From positions 3,010,001 to 3,074,000 of the forward strand of contig NZ_CP080545.1 of NCBI RefSeq assembly GCF_019550795.1: a stretch of 64,000 nt of DNA. Reading direction: 5' to 3'. Position 1 is the first letter of the stretch, and every line of letters starts with the position of its first letter. Of this stretch, positions 1 through 9,404 are shown piece after piece. The translations under genes were made by a program, and so were the position numbers. The notes beneath the pieces were generated by a model. It saw only the letters and a program-made list of their open reading frames with translations, was not told where the DNA came from and searched no databases. The stretch comes from Paenibacillus sp. sptzw28. Its GTDB lineage: Bacteria; Bacillota; Bacilli; Paenibacillales; Paenibacillaceae.

Positions 1-1
1 C

Positions 2-1885
2 GCCGCCGAAGACGTGGGAACGGCATTCTTCCGTCACGCCACGAGCAAGATTTCATCCGGAAGCGATTTGTTCCGGATTGCAAGCCTTGGCTTCCGGGGC
101 GAAGCGCTGCCGAGTATTGCCGCTGTCGCTCGTGTGGAATGCGTCAGCTCATCGGAAACCTCGGGACTCGGGCGGCGCCTCGTAATCGAAGGGGGAACCG
201 TCCATAAGAACGAGGAATGCAGCGCGCCTCAAGGAACCGATATTGCGGTTCGCGACCTGTTTTACAATACGCCTGCAAGACTTAAATATATGAAGACAAT
301 CCAGACGGAGATCGGCCATATTGCCGATTATGTCAATCGTCTTGCGCTTGCTCATCCGGGCATCGCTTTTACGCTAAAGCATAACGGAGGGCTGCTGCTG
401 CGTACGCTTGGCAGCGGGGACCGGCTGCAGACCTTCGCAGCGATATACGGCACTCAGGCGGCTAAGGCGATGCTTCCGGTTGAAGGCGAACACCCCGACT
501 ATGAGCTTACGGGGTTTATTTCCAAACCGGAGCAAACCCGGGCGAACCGGAACGGTATAACGGTCGTCGTCAACGGGCGGTACATAAGAAGCTTTGTTAT
601 TAATCAAGCTATTCTGCAGGCCTACCATACCCTGCTGCCGATCAACCGTTTTCCGCTTGCAGTGCTGGAAATCGGCATGCATCCGAGCCTGCTTGATGTC
701 AATGTCCACCCCTCGAAAATGGAAGTCCGGTTCAGCAAAGAAACCGAACTGCGCCAGTTTATCGAGGAGTCAGTCGAGCGCGCGCTCGGCAGGGAGCGTC
801 ATATACCGGGGCCGGCTTCATCCGAGCGCTCCAAGCCGGTATTTATTCAGGACCGCATCTCCTTCCACCGGCCTGAATCGTCATTTCCGCCGCCTGCTGC
901 CGGCGGCTCTACCGGCGGCGGAAGCAGCTCCTCTCGGCAAGGGGGCGGACGAACACAGCCGGATTGGCAGAACGGCAGAACCGCGATACCAAGGGATGCA
1001 ACGGAGCGGCTGTATGCGCCGCCGCCTTCTGCGATTGACAGCGGCAGTGCGGTTCGTGAAACCGCGGCAGGGGCGCTGTTCGAAATCAACCGGGCCGAGC
1101 CGCGCGATTTCTCGGTCAGCGAGCGGACCGAGGGAACGGGCGGAGGATCAGAGGAACAGTCTGTGGAAACCGGCGGTGTACATTCGCCGGACATGAATCA
1201 ACCAAACGGGGAAATCCGGGCTATGAAGCAGGAACCGCAGACCGGTGACCGGAATGACATCAATTATAGTGAATCGGCGGCAGACCGGTCTGCGGCTTCT
1301 TTCCCGGAGCTTTACTGGATCGGCCAGCTGCACGGCACCTACATAGTCGCTCAGAACGAGGACGGACTGTATTTGATCGATCAGCACGCGGCGCACGAGC
1401 GTATTCACTATGAATACTTTTACGAGAAATTCGGCAAGCCCCAGCAAGCGAGCCAGCAGCTGCTTGTGCCATTCACCCTGGAATATACGGCGTCGGAAGC
1501 TGCGCTGCTTAGGGACCGGCTGCGGGTCTTGGAGGAAGCCGGAGTCGAGCTTGAACCGTTCGGTTCGGGCGCGTTTCTCGTACGCGCTTACCCCGAATGG
1601 CTTCCCGCGGGAGACGAGCAGGCGGTTGTTCAGGAAATGGTGGAATGGCTGCTGGGCGAGAAGGGAAGCGTCGATATCGGCAAGCTCCGCGAGAAATCGG
1701 CGATAATGTGCTCATGTAAAGCTTCGATTAAAGCAAATGACAGGCTTACGCGGGAAGAAGCTGAAGGACTGCTGCAGCGGCTTGCGGCATGCGCTCAGCC
1801 ATATACATGTCCGCACGGAAGACCGATCGTCGTTCATATGTCGACCTACCAATTGGAAAAAATGTTTAAGCGGGTGATGTCATGA
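2..1885 (+). CDS. mutL: DNA mismatch repair protein MutL, 5'-truncated by window edge
   Basis: MutL is the ATP-dependent matchmaker of mismatch repair and, in organisms without MutH, the strand-nicking endonuclease. The reading frame is open from base 2, so the true start lies upstream; the internal GTG at 14 is not a start. Visible are the GHKL ATPase motifs (RHATSKI and SLGFRGEALPSIAAVA), a long low-complexity linker (about residues 280-420) and a C-terminal dimerisation/endonuclease domain with DQHAAHERIHYE, CKASIKA and CPHGRP. These motifs mark the nuclease-active MutL of Gram-positives. The stop overlaps the next gene's start (ATGA), so it is the head of an operon with the methyltransferase, miaA and probably hfq. 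mutS is presumably just upstream, as in Bacillus, but is outside the window. Confidence 0.97.
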   Translation, partial: AAEDVGTAFFRHATSKISSGSDLFRIASLGFRGEALPSIAAVARVECVSSSETSGLGRRLVIEGGTVHKNEECSAPQGTDIAVRDLFYNTPARLKYMKTIQTEIGHIADYVNRLALAHPGIAFTLKHNGGLLLRTLGSGDRLQTFAAIYGTQAAKAMLPVEGEHPDYELTGFISKPEQTRANRNGITVVVNGRYIRSFVINQAILQAYHTLLPINRFPLAVLEIGMHPSLLDVNVHPSKMEVRFSKETELRQFIEESVERALGRERHIPGPASSERSKPVFIQDRISFHRPESSFPPPAAGGSTGGGSSSSRQGGGRTQPDWQNGRTAIPRDATERLYAPPPSAIDSGSAVRETAAGALFEINRAEPRDFSVSERTEGTGGGSEEQSVETGGVHSPDMNQPNGEIRAMKQEPQTGDRNDINYSESAADRSAASFPELYWIGQLHGTYIVAQNEDGLYLIDQHAAHERIHYEYFYEKFGKPQQASQQLLVPFTLEYTASEAALLRDRLRVLEEAGVELEPFGSGAFLVRAYPEWLPAGDEQAVVQEMVEWLLGEKGSVDIGKLREKSAIMCSCKASIKANDRLTREEAEGLLQRLAACAQPYTCPHGRPIVVHMSTYQLEKMFKRVMS

Positions 1886-2652
1886 TCGTCACCACACCGC
1901 ATAAACCGTCGCCCGAGCTCCTGGAGTATGCCAGCAAGCTGTCCGCGGAGCTCGGCGGTCGTTTTGTCCCCCGCAAGCAGGAATCGCTTACCGGGCTGAG
2001 GCTCCGCTACGGGGATGAGAGGCTGCTGGTTGCGGACGATCGCGGACTGCGTTATTATGAAGAATCGGATAACCCGCTGTATTTTCACCCAAGCATGGCA
2101 TATGTCAGGGTGAAGCGGCTGCGCAGAGGCGAACGCGATCCACTGATAGACCTGAGCGGCTGCAAGCCCGGGGATCATGTACTGGATTGCACCGCAGGAC
2201 TCGGTTCGGATGCGATCGTTTTCTCATACGCAGTCGGACCGGAAGGCCGAGTAACTGCTCTGGAGAGCGAGCCGGTATTGTTCGCCGTCGTACGCGAGGG
2301 ACTGCGTTCCTATGAAACGATGCATAGCGATGTCAATGAAGCGTTCCGCCGGATTGAGATGCAGCACGCCGACCACAGGAGCTGGCTTGCTTCACAGCCG
2401 GACAAGAGCGTCGATATCGTTTACTTCGATCCGATGTTCCGCCAGCCGATGCACGACTCCTCGGCAATCGGCCCGCTGCGCGGCCTTGCCAATCGTGAGC
2501 CGCTCGATCCTGAATCGGTTCGTCATGCGGCCCGCGTTGCGCGGAAATCCGTCGTGCTCAAGGAACATAAGGACAGCGGGGAATTCGAGCGTCTCGGCTT
2601 TGAACGCCGGCATGCGAACAAAATTGCCTATGGAGTGATCACGCCGTTATGA
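1882..2652 (+). CDS. Class I SAM-dependent methyltransferase, RsmJ-like
   Basis: A 256-residue class I methyltransferase. The SAM-binding motif VLDCTAGLGSDAIVF is near residue 94 and the catalytic-loop-like motif DIVYFDPMFRQPM near residue 177. Both match the RsmJ/YhiQ family, which makes m2G in 16S rRNA in enterobacteria; rRNA as substrate is inferred from that resemblance only. ATGA overlaps link it to mutL before it and miaA after it, so it is co-transcribed with mismatch-repair and tRNA-modification genes. The N-terminal 90 residues are not recognised as a separate domain. Confidence 0.8.
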   Translation: MIVTTPHKPSPELLEYASKLSAELGGRFVPRKQESLTGLRLRYGDERLLVADDRGLRYYEESDNPLYFHPSMAYVRVKRLRRGERDPLIDLSGCKPGDHVLDCTAGLGSDAIVFSYAVGPEGRVTALESEPVLFAVVREGLRSYETMHSDVNEAFRRIEMQHADHRSWLASQPDKSVDIVYFDPMFRQPMHDSSAIGPLRGLANREPLDPESVRHAARVARKSVVLKEHKDSGEFERLGFERRHANKIAYGVITPL

Positions 2653-3635
2653 GCGCCGGACAAAACGAGACATCAAAGCCGCGGCTGCTCGTGCTTATCG
2701 GGCCGACTGCCATCGGGAAAACAAGAATGAGTCTCGAAATCGCCAAAGCATGGAACGCTGAAATCATTTCGGGGGATTCCATGCAGGTATATAAAGGGAT
2801 GGATATTGGAACAGCCAAAATCAGAGAAGAAGAGCGCGAGGGTATTCCGCATCATCTTATCGATATTTGCGAGCCCGATTATCCGTTCTCCGTAGCCGAG
2901 TTTCAAGAGCGGTGCGGCGAGCTTATCCGGGATATTACAGCGCGGGGCAAGCTGCCCTTCATCGTTGGCGGCACAGGCCTTTACGTGGAGTCCGTCGCTT
3001 ACGGGTACGAATTTCCCGATAGCGGCTCGGATGAAGCATATCGCGAGGAGCAGCTCCAGTACGCTGCGGAATACGGCGCGGAGGCGCTTCATGAGAAGCT
3101 TCGGGCTGTCGATCCGGAGTCAGCACAGCGTCTTCATCCTAACGATCAGCGCCGTGTTATCCGCGCATTGGAAGTGCATCATTTGACGGGCATGACGTTG
3201 TCGGCGCAGCTGGCCGGGCAGAAAAAAACGTCCCCCTACGAACTTTGTATAATCGGGCTCAGCATGGAACGACAGGCTCTGTACGACCGCATTAATAAGC
3301 GGGTCGATGCCATGATCGAGGAAGGGCTCGTTGAAGAAGTGAGGCGTCTGCTAGGCAGCGGAGTTTCGGGGGATTGCGTCGCGATGCAGGGGCTGGGCTA
3401 CAAGGAGATCGCGCTCTTTTTAAAACAGCAATTGCCGCTGGAGGATGCGGTTGAATTGCTCAAACGGGATACACGGAGATTTGCGAAAAGACAGCTTTCG
3501 TGGTTCAGAAGGATGCATGATATCGTCTGGGTCGAATCTTCTGAAAATTTTCACAAGAATTTGCTTTTGATTCATGCTATAATAGCAGGAAAGTTTAGAG
3601 TGGATCTTGAATATCCTACTAACCAATCTTTTTAA
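2649..3635 (+). CDS. miaA: tRNA dimethylallyltransferase
   Basis: MiaA transfers a dimethylallyl group to N6 of A37 in tRNAs that read UNN codons. The 328-residue protein has the P-loop LIGPTAIGKT near the N-terminus, the family signature DSMQVYKGMDIGTAKI and the downstream GGTGLYVESV segment. Length is typical. The start overlaps the previous stop by four bases, and hfq follows 18 nt after the stop. The miaA-hfq order is conserved across many bacteria. Confidence 0.97.
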   Translation: MSAGQNETSKPRLLVLIGPTAIGKTRMSLEIAKAWNAEIISGDSMQVYKGMDIGTAKIREEEREGIPHHLIDICEPDYPFSVAEFQERCGELIRDITARGKLPFIVGGTGLYVESVAYGYEFPDSGSDEAYREEQLQYAAEYGAEALHEKLRAVDPESAQRLHPNDQRRVIRALEVHHLTGMTLSAQLAGQKKTSPYELCIIGLSMERQALYDRINKRVDAMIEEGLVEEVRRLLGSGVSGDCVAMQGLGYKEIALFLKQQLPLEDAVELLKRDTRRFAKRQLSWFRRMHDIVWVESSENFHKNLLLIHAIIAGKFRVDLEYPTNQSF

Positions 3636-3653
3636 CGATGGGGGTAACGGCCA

Positions 3654-3896
3654 ATGAACAAATCAATCAACATTCAGGATACGTTTCTGAACCAACTGCG
3701 CAAAGACAGCATCCCGGTTACGGTATATTTGACCAATGGTTTTCAAATTCGCGGCGTCATTAGAGCATTTGACAATTTTACGATTGTCATTGACAGCGAA
3801 GGTCGTCAACAAATGGTATACAAGCATGCCATTTCCACCTTTACCCCACAGCGTAATGTATCGCTTATTCAAGAACAGAACAATAACGAGGCGTAA
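3654..3896 (+). CDS. hfq: RNA chaperone Hfq
   Basis: An 80-residue Sm-like protein that forms hexamers and binds small RNAs and A-rich tails. The Sm1 region ([21 protein letters not shown]) is followed by the Sm2 signature YKHAIST. It lacks the long acidic tail of enterobacterial Hfq, as is usual in Bacillota. A ribosome site GGGGGTAA precedes the ATG. Last gene of the mutL operon, followed by hairpins that could end the transcript. Confidence 0.97.
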   Translation: MNKSINIQDTFLNQLRKDSIPVTVYLTNGFQIRGVIRAFDNFTIVIDSEGRQQMVYKHAISTFTPQRNVSLIQEQNNNEA

Positions 3897-3958
3897 CGGC
3901 TGCCGTCACGATTCGAAACCTTTTTAAGCCCGGTTACGTTTAATTGAATAGCGGCACG

Positions 3959-3992
3959 AAAGAGCAACCCGCCCGCGTGCAGGTTGTTCTTT
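3959..3992 (+). terminator. Probable terminator after hfq
   Basis: An 11-bp inverted repeat (AAAGAGCAACC with GGTTGTTCTTT, one G-U pair) closes a 12-nt loop. The T tract is short. A second small hairpin (ACCAGG/CCTGGT, 3998-4014) follows immediately. Together they fill the 200-nt gap before the penicillin-binding protein gene. Confidence 0.5.
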
Positions 3993-4100
3993 GCGTTACC
4001 AGGCCTTTCCTGGTTTCAATCCGGCCGCTGCCGTTTACTCATATAAGTATATAAACAGAAAGCGGGAGGTAACTCGCTTTAAGTAGGAGGGGAGCCGGCT

Positions 4101-6761
4101 ATGGCTGATGGACCGCGCACCAAGAAAAGTCGGGTAACTAAGAAAGGCAAGAAAAAGTTCAGCGGGCGCAAAGCGCTCGTCTGGTTGTTCTTCACCGCTG
4201 CTATAGCAGTCATTTGCGGCATTATCGGATATTTATTGATTATATTAAACGGAGAGCGGATTCTTGCCGACAATCAGGATAAATTCGATCTGCCGGAAGC
4301 CACTACGTTGTATGACTCAGGCGGTCATGAAGTGACCAAGCTGTATGTTCAGAACCGGGAAAATGTGGAGTTTGCCCAAATTCCGCCACTGATGCGGGAT
4401 GCGTTTATTGCAACGGAGGACCGGCGTTTCGAGGAGCATTCGGGCATTGACCTTTGGTCGATTGGCCGGGCGATTGTGAAGGATGTCGTCTCCAGAAGCA
4501 CCGCCGAGGGCGGAAGCACAATTACCCAGCAGCTCGCAAAAAATCTGTTTTTGAATCAGGATAAAACCTTTTTCCGTAAGGCGACGGAGGCCTCAATCGC
4601 CGTTGCGCTTGAGCATAAGAAGACGAAAGACGAAATATTGACCATGTATTTGAACCGGATTTATTTCGGCAAGACGGCATACGGCGTCAAGGCGGCCGCC
4701 AAGGTGTACTTCAACAAGCCCCTAGACGAGCTTGAGCTTTGGCAGATTGCGACGCTGGCAGCTATTCCGAAAGCGCCGAGCACCTATAATCCGATAAGCA
4801 ATCCGGAGAATTCGAAGCAGCGCCGGGCCGTTGTACTCCAGCTCATGTACGATCAGAAATATATCACCAAGGAACAGATGGACCAAGCGAAAGCTGTTGA
4901 TTACAATCCGGATTTGAGTTCTCCGAACACTCAGCAGTACCCTGCTTTCGTCGATTATGTGATCAATGAAGCGGAGAGCAGGACGGGACTAAGCGAGGAG
5001 CAGCTGCGAAGCGGCGGCTACAAAATATTCACAACGCTTAATACCAAAGCGCAATCGGTCATGGAAAAAGAATTCGCCGACGATAAAAATTTCGAAAAAA
5101 GCGTGGATGACCAGCAGGTCCAAGGAGCAATGATCATAGTCGACCATCGCGACGGAAACATTCAAGGCCTAGTGGGCGGACGCGATTACGTCAAAAAAGG
5201 CTTGAACCGGGTTCTTGTTCCAAGGCAGCCGGGCTCGGGCTTCAAGCCGGTCACCGTTTACGGCCCGGCAATCGATTCCGGCGACTGGTTTCCTTGGTCG
5301 ATTGTGCAGGATGAGCTGAAGTGCTACGGCAGTTATTGTCCGCGCGATTCGAATGCAGTCAAATATCTTGGGCCAATTACGATCAGGCAGTCCATTAAAG
5401 AATCCCGAAACGCTTCCGCTGTATGGCTGCTGAATGAAATCGGCGTGAATACTGGCTTGAAATTTGCAGAAAAGCTGGGATTTCACCTCGATGATAAGAA
5501 AGACCGGAACCTTTCGATTGCGCTTGGCGGTCTGACTAGAGGCGTTACGCCGCTGCAAATGGCGACTGCGTTCAGCGCATTTGCCAATGACGGGAAGTCG
5601 GTGGATCCGCATTCGGTTCTAAGTGTTATCGACACCAATGGCGAGACAATTTACAAGTATAACCCACCTACCCCGAAGCAGCTCATGAAACCGGAAACGG
5701 CTTATTACATGACTGATATAATGGAGGGTGTTTTGGAAAGAGGCGGTACAGGGACACAGGCGAGAATCGACCGTCCAGTGGCCGGAAAGACAGGTACGAC
5801 CCAGCACGGCATTCCGGGTTACACCTCCAGCTATAACCGCGATGCGTGGTTTTCCGGTTATACCGCTGAATGGACCGGAGTCGTCTGGATGGGCTATGAC
5901 AAGACGGATAAGAAGCACCTGCTGAAGAAAAGCAGCTCGCAATCTGCCGCCATGTTCGGAAAAGTCATGGAAGAAGCAATGAAGGGAATGCCCGTAGAGA
6001 ATTTCAAGATCCCTAAAGGACTAGAGGAGCCTCCGGCCAGCATAAGTAACTTCAGTGCGGTATACGATGCGCAGAGCGCATCCGTAAAACTCGCATGGGA
6101 CCCTGTGCAGGGTGAGGGAATGACGTATCGCGTTTACCGTAAGGAAGAGAGCGAACAAAAGTTTACCCGTCTCATGGACTCAATGGTTTCGACCGGAGTG
6201 GACGACATGAGCGTCGCCCCCGGCCTCAAGTATGACTACTATGTGACCGCCTATAATCCAAAGACACAGCTGGAAAGCGCGCCTTCCGCCCAATTGACGG
6301 TTGAAGTGCCGGCCGAACAGTTGACACCGGTTGTTCCTGGAGTGCCTGGCGACGGTACCGCTCCGGGCAACGGTGGACAAACGCCGGGCAACGGTGGCCA
6401 AACGCCGGGCAACGGTGGCCAAACGCCGGGCAACGGTGGCCAAACGCCGGGTGACGGCGGACAAACGCCGGGTAATGACGGACAAACGCCTGGTGACGGC
6501 GGACAAACGCCTGGTGACGGTGGACAAACGCCTGGCGACGGCGGACAAACGCCGGGAAGCAGTGGAGATCCCGGAAATACACCGCCCGCCGGAGACACGG
6601 CTCCGTCGGATGGAGGAGGACAAGGCTTACTTCCTGGCATCGTCGATCCATCCGGTAACGGCAGCAACGGGACCGGCGGCGGGTCTGATCAAGGAGGCGG
6701 CGGCAATAAGACGCCGCAGGACGGCGGCGGGCAACAGCCGGCAAATCCTAACGGAGGTTAA
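4101..6761 (+). CDS. Class A penicillin-binding protein (PBP1A family) with FN3-like domain and repeat tail
   Basis: A bifunctional peptidoglycan synthase of 886 residues, made from a strong AGGAGGGG site. Order of parts: basic cytoplasmic tail (1-30), one membrane helix (about 31-53), GT51 glycosyltransferase with TEDRRFEEHSG and GGSTITQQLAKN, then a transpeptidase with SGFK (SxxK), SRN (SxN) and AGKTGTT. A fibronectin-III-like segment follows (about 640-735). The tail is Gly/Pro/Gln/Thr-rich and includes nine 7-residue repeats of PG(N/D)GGQT type. The enzyme polymerises and cross-links glycan outside the membrane. The repeat tail is probably a wall-spanning or flexible stalk (inference). 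It is related to PonA/PbpF; the exact orthologue is not assigned. Confidence 0.95.
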   Translation: MADGPRTKKSRVTKKGKKKFSGRKALVWLFFTAAIAVICGIIGYLLIILNGERILADNQDKFDLPEATTLYDSGGHEVTKLYVQNRENVEFAQIPPLMRDAFIATEDRRFEEHSGIDLWSIGRAIVKDVVSRSTAEGGSTITQQLAKNLFLNQDKTFFRKATEASIAVALEHKKTKDEILTMYLNRIYFGKTAYGVKAAAKVYFNKPLDELELWQIATLAAIPKAPSTYNPISNPENSKQRRAVVLQLMYDQKYITKEQMDQAKAVDYNPDLSSPNTQQYPAFVDYVINEAESRTGLSEEQLRSGGYKIFTTLNTKAQSVMEKEFADDKNFEKSVDDQQVQGAMIIVDHRDGNIQGLVGGRDYVKKGLNRVLVPRQPGSGFKPVTVYGPAIDSGDWFPWSIVQDELKCYGSYCPRDSNAVKYLGPITIRQSIKESRNASAVWLLNEIGVNTGLKFAEKLGFHLDDKKDRNLSIALGGLTRGVTPLQMATAFSAFANDGKSVDPHSVLSVIDTNGETIYKYNPPTPKQLMKPETAYYMTDIMEGVLERGGTGTQARIDRPVAGKTGTTQHGIPGYTSSYNRDAWFSGYTAEWTGVVWMGYDKTDKKHLLKKSSSQSAAMFGKVMEEAMKGMPVENFKIPKGLEEPPASISNFSAVYDAQSASVKLAWDPVQGEGMTYRVYRKEESEQKFTRLMDSMVSTGVDDMSVAPGLKYDYYVTAYNPKTQLESAPSAQLTVEVPAEQLTPVVPGVPGDGTAPGNGGQTPGNGGQTPGNGGQTPGNGGQTPGDGGQTPGNDGQTPGDGGQTPGDGGQTPGDGGQTPGSSGDPGNTPPAGDTAPSDGGGQGLLPGIVDPSGNGSNGTGGGSDQGGGGNKTPQDGGGQQPANPNGG
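6363..6551 (+). repeat. Nine 21-nt coding tandem repeats in the PBP tail
   Basis: Nine consecutive 21-nt units encode PG(N/D)(G/D)GQT. The first four units are almost identical in DNA, and later ones differ mainly in GAC for AAC and in silent changes. The repeat is a multiple of three, so unit gain or loss keeps the frame. It also creates open frames on the opposite strand, which are artefacts. Confidence 0.9.
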
Positions 6762-6854
6762 ACTATCCCCCGAGTCGTGATTCAATCGTTTGCCATTGTG
6801 GCACAATAATTCCATAACGCTTGATTGCGGTCAGTCGGACGCATGGTCAAGATT

Positions 6855-6884
6855 CAAAAGGAGAGCGTAGCCGCTCTCCTTTTG
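6855..6884. terminator. Perfect 13-bp hairpin, bidirectional terminator
   Basis: CAAAAGGAGAGCG and its perfect reverse complement flank a TAGC loop. The T-rich right arm ends the penicillin-binding protein transcript. Confidence 0.85.
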
Positions 6885-6997
6885 TCCATATAGGAGGACT
6901 TGGTTTATTTTTGAAGCCTGCTGGAGATGGACGTTAAGTTGTGGTAAGCTTTTTTTATGATGTTGTCAATGCGATCCTAACGGAAAGGTCGTTCCGT

Positions 6998-7555
6998 ATG
7001 AAACGAAAATTTTCTGACCGAGCCAATTGGCGCCGCATTCTGCGAAGAAGCTACACGTGCATGACGATGGACGGCGACGAGTTCAGAGGACTTGTGACGT
7101 TATATCGCATTCACGAGTTACGCGAACCGCTTTGGAAGGAATACAACGGCCGCAAGCTGTGCCTGGCCGATCGGGGTTATCTGTGGATGCAGCATTTTCC
7201 CCGGGGTGAACACTTTGTCGTGACGACGATGTTCGACGATAAGAACAGAGTTGTGCAGTGGTATATTGATATTTGCAAAACGCAAGGGCTGACGGATCAG
7301 CAGGTGCCCTGGTTTGACGATTTGTATCTCGACGTAGTGGTACTGCCGAGCGGCGAAGTTTTTCTTCTGGACGAGGACGAGTTGGAGGATGCCGTGCGGC
7401 AAGGTGTCGTTTCGAACAAGGACGCGGCGCTAGCCCGCAAAACGGCGGGAAGACTGCTCTCCGCGATTCGCAACGGCCGGTTCCGTTATTTCACGCTGAG
7501 CTTGAAGCACCGCAAGGCGCTCGCCGGGCCCAACGGAGAAGTAAGCGAATCATGA
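6998..7555 (+). CDS. DUF402 family protein
   Basis: A 185-residue protein of the DUF402 family, some members of which (B. subtilis YgaC, staphylococcal Ntdp) are nucleoside tri-/diphosphatases. The acidic motif WFDDLYLDVVVLPSGEVFLLDEDEL fits the family's metal-binding acidic residues. I chose ATG 6998 (MKRKFSDRANW) because homologues begin near here and AAAGG lies upstream; an in-frame GTG at 6941 would add 19 unlikely residues. The stop overlaps the start of the YdcF-like gene, so the two are probably co-transcribed. Phosphatase activity is inferred. Confidence 0.8.
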   Translation: MKRKFSDRANWRRILRRSYTCMTMDGDEFRGLVTLYRIHELREPLWKEYNGRKLCLADRGYLWMQHFPRGEHFVVTTMFDDKNRVVQWYIDICKTQGLTDQQVPWFDDLYLDVVVLPSGEVFLLDEDELEDAVRQGVVSNKDAALARKTAGRLLSAIRNGRFRYFTLSLKHRKALAGPNGEVSES

Positions 7556-8232
7556 CTGCCGCCTCAAATGTGAAAATACGTTCCAAGAAGCGATCCCGCA
7601 AACGATTCCGTCCGTTTAAGCTGCTGCTGCGGATCGCTGCTTGGGCAGCGGCTTTTGCCGTTTTCTGGAGTGCCTATTTGCTCTGGATCATAAACAGCTA
7701 CGAATTGCCGAAACCGCTTCCCAAGGCGGATGCGGCGATTGTGCTGGGAGCGGCACTCTGGAACAACCAGCCAAGCCCCGGCCTTCGTGAACGGCTGGAT
7801 TACGGTCTTAAATTGTACAAACAGGGCAGCGTCAAGCACCTTATTTTGAGCGGAGGGCACGACCACAACGGATCCACGATTTCCGAAGCGGAAGGGATGC
7901 GCAATTATTTAGTCGCTCGCGGCGTTCCGAAAGACCGGCTGGTGCTGGAGAATGACGCCCGGAGCACGTATGAAAATTTACTGTTCAGCAAGCCTCTTGC
8001 CAAGAAATACGGCTGGAAAAGCTTAGTTATTGTTACTCATGATTACCATGCGCCCAGAGCGGCCGATATCGCGAAATATCTTGGTTATACGAAAACCAAG
8101 GTGCTGGGCTTTAAGTCTCAAGTGCTTTCAGTGGCAAAAAATCAAACCAGAGAAGTGCTGGCATTCACCAAATGGGAACTGGATTCGATATTGCTGCGGG
8201 CCGGTTTGCAGCCTCCGGATAAACCCTTTTGA
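7552..8232 (+). CDS. YdcF-like (DUF218) membrane-anchored protein
   Basis: 226 residues: a basic N-terminus, one membrane helix (about 25-48) and an extracytoplasmic DUF218 domain with ADAAIVLGAALW, LILSGGHD and the ending HDYHAPRAADIAKYLG. Family members bind nucleotides or act in envelope metabolism (the SanA/ElyC group), but no reaction is established. The ATG overlaps the DUF402 stop codon. Confidence 0.85.
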   Translation: MTAASNVKIRSKKRSRKRFRPFKLLLRIAAWAAAFAVFWSAYLLWIINSYELPKPLPKADAAIVLGAALWNNQPSPGLRERLDYGLKLYKQGSVKHLILSGGHDHNGSTISEAEGMRNYLVARGVPKDRLVLENDARSTYENLLFSKPLAKKYGWKSLVIVTHDYHAPRAADIAKYLGYTKTKVLGFKSQVLSVAKNQTREVLAFTKWELDSILLRAGLQPPDKPF

Positions 8233-8388
8233 AACTGTTGCCTCAAGTTGTCCTTGAAAACTGTTAATAAGCTTGGTTTCGATAGAATACAATGGATCAA
8301 ACGGCGCATGCGTGCACGTCGGCTCCTGTATCCCGCTTTACGCATGGGCGCCAGAATAAGCGGATGCGAAGGATAGGTGATCGGGCAG

Positions 8389-9384
8389 ATGAACGAGCGT
8401 GTCGTATCAACAGGACAGACGGGCAGCGCAAGGCCGTCGCGGCAAATTAACGTGGTGCTGCGCAGTCAAGAGCCTTATGCGTCCACAAGTTCGGCGCAGG
8501 CGCTGGACAGCGAACCTTCAGCCGCAGCGGTTAAGCCTTCCACTGCCGTTAATGACCTGTACTCGGAGATCCAACTCGAGCTCGAACCGATGGTCGGGCT
8601 CGAGAATGTCAAACTGCTCGTCTATGAAATTTTCGCTTTGCTCCAAATAAGCAAAATGCGCACAGATGCGGGACTTTCCGGAGGCTCGCATGTTTACCAT
8701 ATGATTTTCAAGGGCAACCCCGGCACAGGGAAAACGACAATCGCCCGTATCGTGGCTAAGCTGTTCAATAAAATGGGAGTGCTCTCGAAGGGGCATCTCA
8801 TTGAAGTGGAACGAGCCGACCTCGTCGGCGAGTACATTGGCCACACCGCGCAAAAAACGCGCGATCTCGTGCGAAAAGCGCTCGGAGGAGTGCTTTTTGT
8901 GGACGAAGCGTACAGCCTTGCGCGCGGCGGGGAGAAAGACTTCGGCAAGGAAGCGATCGATACGCTTGTCAAAGCAATGGAGGACCACCGCAATCAGTTC
9001 GTGCTTATACTTGCGGGGTACCCGCTGGAGATAGAACATTTCTTGCTGACAAATCCGGGGCTGCCGTCGCGGTTTCCAATCCAGATCGATTTCGCCGACT
9101 ACTCCGTCGACCAGCTTGTCCAAATCGCGGAATTAATGGCGAAGGACCGGGACTACACTTTGATGCCGCAGTCGCTGTTCAAGCTGCGTCAGCACCTGAT
9201 GCAGGAGAAGACGGCCTCTTTGTATTCATTCAGCAATGCGCGTTATGTGCGCAACGCAATTGAGAAAGCGTTCCGCCATCAGGCGGTCCGACTGTTGAAC
9301 CAATATCCGAACGGGTCGCCTGGAAGACAGGAGCTGATGGCGATCCGTCCGGAGGATCTGAAATGGGAAAATAAACAGATATAG
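8389..9384 (+). CDS. spoVK: Stage V sporulation protein K, AAA ATPase
   Basis: SpoVK is a CbbX/CfxQ-type AAA ATPase needed for spore maturation. Visible are Walker A GNPGTGKTT, Walker B GVLFVDEAYSLA and the second-region-of-homology residues around NPGLPSRFP. ATG 8389 is preferred because AGGTGATC, an eight-base match to the 16S rRNA tail, lies just before it. A GTG at 8377 is the alternative start. hflX follows after 20 nt, the order also seen in B. subtilis. Confidence 0.93.
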   Translation: MNERVVSTGQTGSARPSRQINVVLRSQEPYASTSSAQALDSEPSAAAVKPSTAVNDLYSEIQLELEPMVGLENVKLLVYEIFALLQISKMRTDAGLSGGSHVYHMIFKGNPGTGKTTIARIVAKLFNKMGVLSKGHLIEVERADLVGEYIGHTAQKTRDLVRKALGGVLFVDEAYSLARGGEKDFGKEAIDTLVKAMEDHRNQFVLILAGYPLEIEHFLLTNPGLPSRFPIQIDFADYSVDQLVQIAELMAKDRDYTLMPQSLFKLRQHLMQEKTASLYSFSNARYVRNAIEKAFRHQAVRLLNQYPNGSPGRQELMAIRPEDLKWENKQI

Positions 9385-9404
9385 AAAGGAGTACCTCACA
9401 AGCT

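Noticed and set aside
6180..6744. Several long antisense reading frames opposite the PBP tail
   Set aside because: They are made of Arg/Pro/Cys-rich repeats mirrored from the 21-nt coding repeat and have no ribosome sites.
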